Positions 1 to 4,344 of a stretch of 5,153 nt of DNA are shown one piece after another. The stretch comes from Atopobium sp. UBA2090 (GTDB lineage Bacteria > Actinomycetota > Coriobacteriia > Coriobacteriales > Atopobiaceae), in the NCBI GenBank assembly GCA_002331575.1, contig DCZG01000138.1, forward strand, positions 8,353 through 13,505, in the 5' to 3' direction. The stretch's first letter is position 1. Each line of letters begins with the position of its first letter. Below the pieces are notes generated by a model. It made no database searches, was not told where the DNA came from, and was given only the letters and a program-made list of their open reading frames with translations. The position numbers were made by a program, and so were the translations under genes.

Positions 1-1
1 C

Positions 2-1846
2 GTGGGCATCAACTGCTCGCTCGGTCCCCAGGACGTGGCGCCCCTCGTCGAGCGCATGCTGCCGTGGGCGAGCTGCCCCGTCATGGTGCAGGCCAACGCG
101 GGCCTGCCGCACGTCGAGGACGGCGTCACGCTCTATGACATCGACGCCGAGGAGTACTGCCGCGCCGTGGATGGCATGCTCGACGCTGGCGTCACGATCG
201 TGGGCGGCTGCTGCGGAACGACGCCCGACTACATCGCTGGCGAGAAGGCCCTGCTCGCCGGTCGCACCCCGGCACCCCGACATGTGCGCGACTGCTTCGT
301 GGTCGCGGGGCCGCAGGAGTACACGGCGCTCGAGGCCGGCCAGGTGGGCGTCATCGGCGAGCGCATCAACCCCACGGGCAAGAAGCTCATGAAGGAGGCG
401 TTGCGCACCGGCAACCACGACTACGTCATGAGCATGGCCATCGAGCAGACCAGGCGCGGGGCGCAGATTCTCGACGTCAACGCCGGCCTCCCCGAGATCG
501 ACGAGAAGGTCGTCATGTGCCAGCTCATCGACGAGCTCCAGGGGGTCTCGACGCTGCCGCTGCAGATTGACGCCGCCAATCCCGCCGTCATCGAGGCGGC
601 CGTGCGCCGCTACCCCGGCAAGGCGCTCATCAACTCGACCAACGGCCGGCGGGACACCATGGACGCCGTGCTGCCCATCGCCAAGCACTACGGTTGCGCG
701 ATCGTGGGTCTCACGCTCGACGAGGAGGGTATCCCCGCGACGGCGGAGGGCCGTCTCGTCGTGGCGCGCAAGATCGTCTCCGAGGCGGAGCGTCTCGGCA
801 TCCCCCGCCACGACGTGGTGATCGACTGCCTCACCATGGCGGCTTCGACCGACCAGACCGCGCCCCGTGCCATCCTCGACGGCATCCGCCTGGTCAAGGC
901 GGAGCTTCCCGGCGTGCGGACGGTGCTCGGCGTGTCGAACATCTCGTTCGGCCTTCCCTTCCGCCCGCTCGTCAACGGCACCTTCCTCGCCGCGGCCTTC
1001 TCCGCCGGTCTCGACCTCGCGATCGTCAACCCCAACCTCACGCGCATGATGGACGTGGTCGACTCCTGGCGCGTGCTCTCGGGCGAGGACGAGAGCGCCC
1101 AGCACTACGTTGCCAACTACGCGGACCGCTCGGACGCCGCCGGAGCGCCTCTGCCCGCCAAGGCCGGCGCCGCCCCCGCGGCTGCGGTCGAGTCCGCGCC
1201 AGCCGCCGACGCCACGCCCGAGCAGCGCATCCACGACCTCGTGCTCGCCGGTCGCAAGGGCCCCGTGCCTGATGCCGTGCGAGAGGTCCTCGCGGGACAC
1301 GACGTGCTCTACGCGATCAACGAGGTGCTCATCCCGGCGCTCGACGAGGTGGGCGTCCGCTTCGAGAGGGGCACCTTCTTCCTGCCCCAGCTCATGGCCT
1401 CCGCTGAGGCCGCCAAGGCGGGCTTCGCGACGATCAAGGAGGTCAACGCCGCGTCGGGCGCTGACGCGGGCGTGCCCGAGAAGGGCTCGATCGTGGTGTG
1501 CACCGTCAAGGGCGACATCCACGACATCGGCAAGAACATCGTGCGGATGCTCCTCGAGAACTACGGTTACGACGTCATCGACCTCGGACGCGACGTCGAA
1601 CCGCAGCTCGTCGTCGACACCGTGGTGGAGCATCACATCGAACTCGTCGGGCTTTCGGCCCTCATGACGGGAACCGTCCCCGCCATGGCCGACACGATCG
1701 CGCTTCTCCGCGACCAGGCGCCCTGGTGCAAGGTGGTCGTCGGCGGGGCTGTGCTCAACCCCGAGTACGCGAAGATGGTCGGCGCCGACTTCTACGCCAA
1801 GGACGCCACCGAGACGGCGCGCATCGCCGGCGAGGTGCTCGGCTAG
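2..1846 (+). CDS. metH: Cobalamin-dependent methionine synthase, 3' part (5' end outside window)
   Basis: Transfers a methyl group from methyltetrahydrofolate through enzyme-bound cobalamin to homocysteine, giving methionine; cytosolic. 614 residues are visible and the first codon is internal, so the N-terminus is missing. Domains in order: the end of the homocysteine-methyltransferase barrel (residues 1-90) with the zinc-ligand cysteines in GINC (Cys5) and GGCCGT (Cys70, Cys71); the pterin/methyl-THF barrel (about 115-375) with GERINPTG, LDVNAG, INSTNG and LGVSNISFGLP; an Ala/Pro-rich linker (about 378-404); the four-helix cobalamin cap (about 405-485); and the B12-binding Rossmann domain (about 495-614) with DIHDIG, where His507 is the expected lower cobalt ligand, plus GLSALMTGT and a GG loop near 581. 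The protein ends right after the B12 domain. The AdoMet-binding reactivation domain of E. coli MetH is therefore absent, as in many anaerobes, and reactivation is presumably done in trans. Identification is firm; only the start is unknown. Confidence 0.95.
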   Translation: MGINCSLGPQDVAPLVERMLPWASCPVMVQANAGLPHVEDGVTLYDIDAEEYCRAVDGMLDAGVTIVGGCCGTTPDYIAGEKALLAGRTPAPRHVRDCFVVAGPQEYTALEAGQVGVIGERINPTGKKLMKEALRTGNHDYVMSMAIEQTRRGAQILDVNAGLPEIDEKVVMCQLIDELQGVSTLPLQIDAANPAVIEAAVRRYPGKALINSTNGRRDTMDAVLPIAKHYGCAIVGLTLDEEGIPATAEGRLVVARKIVSEAERLGIPRHDVVIDCLTMAASTDQTAPRAILDGIRLVKAELPGVRTVLGVSNISFGLPFRPLVNGTFLAAAFSAGLDLAIVNPNLTRMMDVVDSWRVLSGEDESAQHYVANYADRSDAAGAPLPAKAGAAPAAAVESAPAADATPEQRIHDLVLAGRKGPVPDAVREVLAGHDVLYAINEVLIPALDEVGVRFERGTFFLPQLMASAEAAKAGFATIKEVNAASGADAGVPEKGSIVVCTVKGDIHDIGKNIVRMLLENYGYDVIDLGRDVEPQLVVDTVVEHHIELVGLSALMTGTVPAMADTIALLRDQAPWCKVVVGGAVLNPEYAKMVGADFYAKDATETARIAGEVLG

Positions 1847-1849
1847 GGA

Positions 1850-1859
1850 CGAGAGGAGC
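1850..1859 (+). promoter_or_regulatory. Orphan Shine-Dalgarno site after metH
   Basis: The ten bases CGAGAGGAGC lie three bases after the metH stop codon. The identical 10-mer precedes leuA (2769-2778) and leuC (4326-4335), so it looks like this genome's standard ribosome-binding site. Here no ATG or GTG follows at a normal distance. The nearest candidate is a TTG at 1871, 12 bases away, which opens a 75-codon frame running straight through the palindromic repeats and does not look like a protein. I read it as a site whose gene has been lost or displaced, or as chance. Confidence 0.45.
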
Positions 1860-1881
1860 TCGAGGGGAGTTTGGTTCTTCT

Positions 1882-1992
1882 CGCCAAGGCTCTGACCTGC
1901 GGGAGCCAAAGTCGTACCTTACTTTCGATGTTGGCTCCTCGAGTTTCCGCAGGTATCCGGGTCGATGAGATTGTGAACCATGAGCCAAAGTC
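1882..1992. repeat. Palindromic repeat block 1 (GAGCCAAAG family)
   Basis: The sequence contains an imperfect 60-base inverted repeat. Outer arms ACCTGCGG (1895-1902) and CCGCAGGT (1947-1954) are perfectly complementary, and inner arms GAGCCAA (1903-1909) and TTGGCTC (1931-1937) continue the stem, leaving a 9-base bulge on the 3' side. GAGCCAAAGTC occurs twice as a direct repeat (1903-1913 and 1982-1992), so the single TTGGCTC arm can pair with either copy. No T-tract follows on either strand, so this is not a canonical intrinsic terminator for metH, though it could slow or stabilise transcript ends. Function unknown; it resembles intergenic REP- or MITE-like sequence. Confidence 0.6.
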
Positions 1993-2000
1993 CCATGCGG

Positions 2001-2013
2001 GCTGCCAGGCAGC
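2001..2013. repeat. Short palindrome GCTGCC-A-GGCAGC
   Basis: A 13-base odd palindrome with six-base arms around a single A. It could form a 5-bp stem with a 3-base loop. It lies just after the second GAGCCAAAGTC copy and may belong to the same repeat block. Significance unknown. Confidence 0.35.
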
Positions 2014-2077
2014 GCGTCCACTTTTGATACAACGCATTCTGCGCCGAGAAGAACGCGGCAACTGGGGTTTTGTCGCG

Positions 2078-2115
2078 CGCCTCGGGCGGGATGCGTGATA
2101 ATCCCGCACGAGGCG
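2078..2115. repeat. Strong GC-rich hairpin between repeat blocks 1 and 2
   Basis: Arms 2078-2092 (CGCCTCGGGCGGGAT) and 2101-2115 (ATCCCGCACGAGGCG) are complementary over 15 positions with one mismatch (2085/2108) and an 8-base loop, GCGTGATA. This is the most stable-looking hairpin in the intergenic region. It has no U-run on either strand, so it is not a standard intrinsic terminator. It sits 11 bases before the first 25-base direct repeat and may be part of the same array or a transcript-protecting structure. Confidence 0.6.
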
Positions 2116-2126
2116 GTGTCGGGCGC

Positions 2127-2151
2127 GGTGCCAATAACGTCATAGGATCCT
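2127..2151 (+). repeat. 25-base direct repeat, copy 1
   Basis: Bases 2127-2151 are identical to 2239-2263. The unit begins GGTGCCAATAACGTC and ends with the 8-base palindrome AGGATCCT. Its GTGCCAATAA part (2128-2137) is exactly complementary to TTATTGGCAC at 2158-2167, giving a 10-bp stem with a 20-base loop. Function unknown. Confidence 0.75.
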
Positions 2152-2153
2152 TC

Positions 2154-2205
2154 GGGCTTATTGGCACAGACGACAAGCCCTCTACCTGCGGGTGCCGATA
2201 AGCCC
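2154..2205 (+). repeat. Inverted repeat, core of block 2 (GTGCCAATAA family)
   Basis: GGGCTTATTGGCAC (2154-2167) and GTGCCGATAAGCCC (2192-2205) form a 14-pair stem with a 24-base loop. The only non-Watson-Crick position is T2162 opposite G2197, a U-G wobble in plus-strand RNA but a C-A mismatch in minus-strand RNA. The arm 2158-2167 can also pair perfectly with either copy of the 25-base repeat (2128-2137 or 2240-2249), so three mutually exclusive stems are possible. The right half (2171-2205) is a diverged homologue of 1882-1913. Confidence 0.65.
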
Positions 2206-2238
2206 TTTCTGTCCCGGCGGCGTTTGCCCAGTTGAGCG

Positions 2239-2263
2239 GGTGCCAATAACGTCATAGGATCCT
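2239..2263 (+). repeat. 25-base direct repeat, copy 2
   Basis: Identical to 2127-2151, start to start 112 bases apart. The sequences after the two copies diverge at once. A weak sigma70-like pair, TTGAGC (2232-2237) and TAGGAT (2255-2260) with 17-base spacing, overlaps this copy. The first copy has no matching upstream hexamer, so I do not call it a promoter. Function unknown. Confidence 0.75.
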
Positions 2264-2296
2264 GACCGAATTCTGACGCGATCTCGTCGTAGGGTG

Positions 2297-2351
2297 GCCC
2301 TTTGGCTGCCAAAGGGCGTTGGCACCTTTGGCATGGCAGGCACCTTTGGCA
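2297..2351. repeat. Palindromic repeat block 3 (GCCAAAGG family)
   Basis: GCCCTTTGG (2297-2305) and CCAAAGGGC (2309-2317) form a perfect 9-bp hairpin with a 3-base loop, CTG. Two direct copies of GGCACCTTTGGCA follow (2321-2333 and 2339-2351, offset 18 bases). The single GCCAAAGG arm (2308-2315) is therefore complementary to three identical CCTTTGGC segments (2299-2306, 2325-2332, 2343-2350). No T-tract follows. The topology, one inverted arm with several partners, repeats that of blocks 1 and 2 with a different arm sequence. Confidence 0.6.
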
Positions 2352-2441
2352 GGCTGAAAGGGACGCCCGGGGCCGTAGCGCCCCGCCTGCGGCTGCAAAT
2401 GTTTCCGGCCTGCAACCAAAAGGAGAACGCGCCGCGTCGTA

Positions 2442-2450
2442 TGTCATAGT
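2442..2450 (+). promoter_or_regulatory. Possible extended -10 promoter for the leucine leader transcript
   Basis: TGTCATAGT has a TG-N extension and a CATAGT hexamer matching 4 of 6 positions of TATAAT. No good -35 box lies at the right distance. Transcription would start near 2457, shortly before the hairpins and Shine-Dalgarno of the leader peptide, which is the expected geometry. This is a weak, position-driven guess. Confidence 0.22.
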
Positions 2451-2469
2451 CACTGGCAAGGTGCCCTAT

Positions 2470-2492
2470 CGGAGGGCTCCTCCGCCGGGAGG
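2470..2492 (+). promoter_or_regulatory. Leader-peptide ribosome-binding site within a possible two-state hairpin
   Basis: GGGAGG (2487-2492) ends six bases before the ATG at 2499 and decides the start of the leader peptide. CCTCC (2479-2483) can pair with GGAGG (2488-2492) across a 4-base loop, hiding the site. Alternatively CCTCCG (2479-2484) can pair with CGGAGG (2470-2475) across the 3-base loop GCT, exposing it. The complementarity is visible in the sequence; that it acts as a switch is inference. Confidence 0.45.
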
Positions 2493-2498
2493 CAGATC

Positions 2499-2618
2499 AT
2501 GACGAGGCAGGAAACTTCATGCGCGAGGCTCGACGAGCGTGCGGACATGCGCGCTCTTCTCGGCCCCTCCGCTGAGCTTCTTGTTCTATCCCTCCTCCTG
2601 CTACCCAGCGCGCGCTAG
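2499..2618 (+). CDS. Leucine-rich leader peptide of the leuA operon (39 aa)
   Basis: A short ORF of 39 codons, not resembling any enzyme, with ATG at 2499, TAG at 2616-2618, and a GGGAGG Shine-Dalgarno at six-base spacing. An internal ATG at 2547 (23 codons) lacks a good Shine-Dalgarno. Ten of 39 residues are Leu. They cluster at residues 27-35 (LLVLSLLLL), four codons before the stop. Leu codons are CTC x4, CTT x3, CTA x2, CTG x1; by my reading leuA uses almost only CTC and CTG and never CTA, so the tract should be sensitive to tRNA-Leu charging. The ORF sits 165 bases upstream of leuA, on the same strand, with a hairpin arm overlapping its last codons. Leader peptides rich in the regulated amino acid are the established basis of amino-acid attenuation, and leucine leaders are known upstream of leu operons in other bacteria. 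The role here is inferred. The peptide itself probably has no function. Confidence 0.8.
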   Translation: MTRQETSCARLDERADMRALLGPSAELLVLSLLLLPSAR

Positions 2619-2740
2619 GCACGATTCATCCTTGCGCGCGTTACCGTGTCGCCGCCGCGACGAGGCGTCGGGGCACCAGACTTCCCAGACATCGTTTCTC
2701 CCACGGCTCCCAGGCCGTGGCATCGAACCCCATTGCACGC

Positions 2741-2765
2741 GAGCGATCGCTCCAGGGGAGAGATC
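2741..2765 (+). repeat. Palindrome and overlapping hairpin next to the leuA ribosome-binding site
   Basis: GAGCGATCGCTC (2741-2752) is a perfect 12-base palindrome. It overlaps a hairpin in which GATC-G-CTCC (2745-2753) pairs with GGAG-A-GATC (2757-2765) across the loop AGG, with one G-A mismatch. The two structures exclude each other and end five bases before the leuA Shine-Dalgarno site. It could be a protein-binding dyad or an RNA element affecting leuA translation; the sequence does not decide. Confidence 0.4.
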
Positions 2766-2769
2766 TACC

Positions 2770-2777
2770 GAGAGGAG
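2770..2777 (+). promoter_or_regulatory. Ribosome-binding site of leuA
   Basis: GAGAGGAG lies six bases before the ATG at 2784 and fixes that codon as the start. The upstream in-frame GTG at 2646 would add 46 residues of non-LeuA-like sequence read through the leader RNA. GCTCC at 2706-2710 or 2749-2753 is complementary to GGAGC at 2774-2778, so the site could be sequestered. Confidence 0.85.
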
Positions 2778-2783
2778 CACCAC

Positions 2784-4319
2784 ATGACCCGCAAGATCGA
2801 CATCTTCGACACCACGCTTCGCGACGGCGAGCAGAGCCCCGGCGCGAGCATGAACACCGAGGAGAAGCTCGTCGTCGCCCAGGAGCTTCTCCGCATGCAC
2901 GTCGACATCATCGAGGCCGGCTTTCCCATCTCGTCCCCGGGCGACTTCCGCTCCGTGCAGGAGATCGGCCGCCTCGCGGGAGACGACGCCGTCGTGGTCG
3001 GACTCACGCGCGCCATCGAGAAGGACATCGACCGTGCCGCCGAGGCCCTGAAGACCGCCAAGCGTCCCCGCATCCACACCGGGCTCGGCGTGTCTCCGCA
3101 GCACCTCAACGAGAAGCTCCACATCTCCGAGGACGAGTGCGTCGAGCGCGCCGTGCACTGCGTCGAGTACGCCAAGCGCTACGTCGATGACGTGCAGTTC
3201 TACGCCGAGGACGCCGGCCGTGCCGACCAGGAGTTCCTCGAGCGCGTGATTCAGGCGGTCGTCAACGCCGGCGCTACCGTCGTCAACATCCCCGACACCA
3301 CCGGCTATCAGCTCCCCGAGGACTTCGGTCGTCGCATCAAGGGCATCGCCGACAACGTCATCGGCATCGAGAACGTCACGATCTCGGTCCACACCCACAA
3401 CGACCTCGGCATGGCGACCGCCCTCGCGATGGCCGGCGTCCGCAATGGCGCCCGGCAGGTCGAGTGCACGGTCAACGGCCTCGGCGAGCGCGCGGGCAAC
3501 ACGGCGCTCGAGGAGGTCGTCATGGCCATCAAGATGCACGGCGACGAGCTCGACGCTCACACCGGCATCGTCACGAGCGAGCTCACCCGCGCTTCTCACC
3601 TCGTGGAGCGCATCACGGGCATGACCGTGCAGGCCAACAAGTCGATCGTCGGCGCCAACGCCTTCGCCCACTCCTCGGGCATCCACCAGGACGGCGTCCT
3701 CAAGGCTCGCGACACCTACGAGATCATCGACCCGGCCGACGTGGGCGCCGCCGGCTCCGAGATCATCCTGTCGGCGCGCTCCGGTCATGCAGCCCTGCGT
3801 CACCGCCTCGGCGAGCTCGGCTACACCTTCGATGACGCCGAGTTCGACGAGATCTACAACCGCTTCCTCGAGATTGCCGACCAGAAGAAGGAGGTTTACG
3901 ACGAGGACCTCGAGTCGATGGTCCAGGAGCGCCAGCGCGACATCACCGCCATCTACTCGCTCGACGCGCTGCAGGTCTCCTGCGGCGACCCCCTCGTCCC
4001 CACGGCGACCGCTACGGTCAGCGACGAGAACGGCGTGCAGCACGTGGTCTGCTCCACGGGCACCGGCCCCATCGATGCCGCCTACAAGGCCGTCGACCAG
4101 GTCGTCTCGGTTCACGGCGACCTGCAGGAGTTCTCGGTCAAGGCCATCACTCGCGGCATCGACGCCATCGGCGAGGTCACCGTGCGCATCCAGTCCGATG
4201 ACGGCAAGATCTACACTGGTCGTGGTGCCGATAACGACATCATCGTCTCGTCCGCCAAGGCGTACGTCAACGCGATCAACCGCATGATTCAGACCGCGCG
4301 TCTGGCCGAGGGTGAATAG
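2784..4319 (+). CDS. leuA: 2-isopropylmalate synthase
   Basis: Condenses acetyl-CoA with 2-ketoisovalerate to give 2-isopropylmalate, the committed step of leucine synthesis; cytosolic. 511 residues, the normal length of the bacterial 510-525 residue type. The N-terminal DRE-TIM barrel (about 1-270) has FDTTLRDGEQSPG (catalytic Arg13, metal Asp14), EAGFPISSPGDF, NIPDTTGY (168-175), HTHNDLG (metal His203 and His205) and NGLGERAGN (231-239, Asn239 the expected metal ligand). The linker carries GANAFAHSSGIHQDGVLK (290-307, His301 a likely catalytic His). The C-terminal LeuA dimer/allosteric domain (about 390-505) ends in DNDIIVSSAKAYVNAINR and normally gives leucine feedback inhibition. Citramalate or homocitrate synthases share the barrel, but the motifs, length and adjacent leuC favour LeuA. 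It is preceded by a leucine-codon leader and followed 25 bases later by leuC, so it is very likely the first structural gene of a leu operon. Confidence 0.96.
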   Translation: MTRKIDIFDTTLRDGEQSPGASMNTEEKLVVAQELLRMHVDIIEAGFPISSPGDFRSVQEIGRLAGDDAVVVGLTRAIEKDIDRAAEALKTAKRPRIHTGLGVSPQHLNEKLHISEDECVERAVHCVEYAKRYVDDVQFYAEDAGRADQEFLERVIQAVVNAGATVVNIPDTTGYQLPEDFGRRIKGIADNVIGIENVTISVHTHNDLGMATALAMAGVRNGARQVECTVNGLGERAGNTALEEVVMAIKMHGDELDAHTGIVTSELTRASHLVERITGMTVQANKSIVGANAFAHSSGIHQDGVLKARDTYEIIDPADVGAAGSEIILSARSGHAALRHRLGELGYTFDDAEFDEIYNRFLEIADQKKEVYDEDLESMVQERQRDITAIYSLDALQVSCGDPLVPTATATVSDENGVQHVVCSTGTGPIDAAYKAVDQVVSVHGDLQEFSVKAITRGIDAIGEVTVRIQSDDGKIYTGRGADNDIIVSSAKAYVNAINRMIQTARLAEGE

Positions 4320-4326
4320 CCGTCTC

Positions 4327-4334
4327 GAGAGGAG
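4327..4334 (+). promoter_or_regulatory. Ribosome-binding site of leuC
   Basis: GAGAGGAG, seven bases after the leuA stop and ten bases before the ATG at 4345. Two further in-frame ATGs at 4357 and 4363 are 22 or more bases away, which favours 4345 as the start. Confidence 0.75.
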
Positions 4335-4344
4335 CATCCAGAAC

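Larger units (their letters stand above)
2607..2783 (+). promoter_or_regulatory. Leucine operon leader RNA: candidate attenuator or translational control region
   Basis: After the Leu codons the RNA can form several stems. Stem A: 2607-2615 with 2634-2642 (AGCGCGCGC/GCGCGCGTT, one G-U), its 5' arm covering the end and stop of the leader ORF. Stem B: small alternatives in 2646-2676, such as GTCGC/GCGAC (2648-2652, 2657-2661) versus CGACG/CGTCG (2658-2662, 2666-2670), which exclude each other. Stem C: CCACGGC/GCCGTGG (2701-2707, 2714-2720), perfect, 6-base loop. Stem D: 2745-2753 with 2757-2765. A ribosome stalled at 2592-2603 would cover the 5' arm of stem A. A second GCGCGC at 2549-2554 could compete for the same partners. 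No stem is followed by a U-run. A pseudoknotted LEU element has been reported upstream of actinobacterial leuA; membership cannot be judged by eye. Confidence 0.5.

Noticed and set aside
1871..2098. Plus-strand 75-codon frame from TTG after the orphan Shine-Dalgarno
   Set aside because: TTG start at 12-base spacing, runs through inverted repeats, no recognisable protein features. Kept only as a possible reading of the orphan site.
2097..2102. GATAAT as a -10 promoter element
   Set aside because: It straddles the loop and arm of the 2078-2115 hairpin and has no -35 box at 16-18 bases; the nearest, TTGTCG, is 21 bases away.
2127..2263. CRISPR array
   Set aside because: Only two copies of the direct repeat, 87 bases between them, with internal inverted repeats rather than unique spacers and no cas genes nearby.
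2290..2300. AGGGTGG resembling the conserved T-box sequence
   Set aside because: The ACCGCG continuation is missing, there is no terminator with a U-tract after it, and I see no stem I specifier loop upstream.
1755..2459. Minus-strand 234-codon frame and smaller minus-strand frames across the metH-leuA gap
   Set aside because: They overlap the metH 3' end antisense, cross all the palindromic repeats and show no recognisable domain; the apparent SYDVIGT peptide repeat is just the 25-base DNA repeat translated.
2646..2783. 46-residue N-terminal extension of LeuA from GTG at 2646
   Set aside because: LeuA homology begins at the ATG at 2784, which has a strong Shine-Dalgarno; the extension reads through the structured leader RNA.
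2539..2787. 82-codon frame whose TGA overlaps the leuA ATG (ATGA), suggesting translational coupling
   Set aside because: It starts at a GTG without a Shine-Dalgarno inside the better-supported leader ORF, and its composition is not protein-like. The ATGA overlap is probably chance, though coupling cannot be fully excluded.
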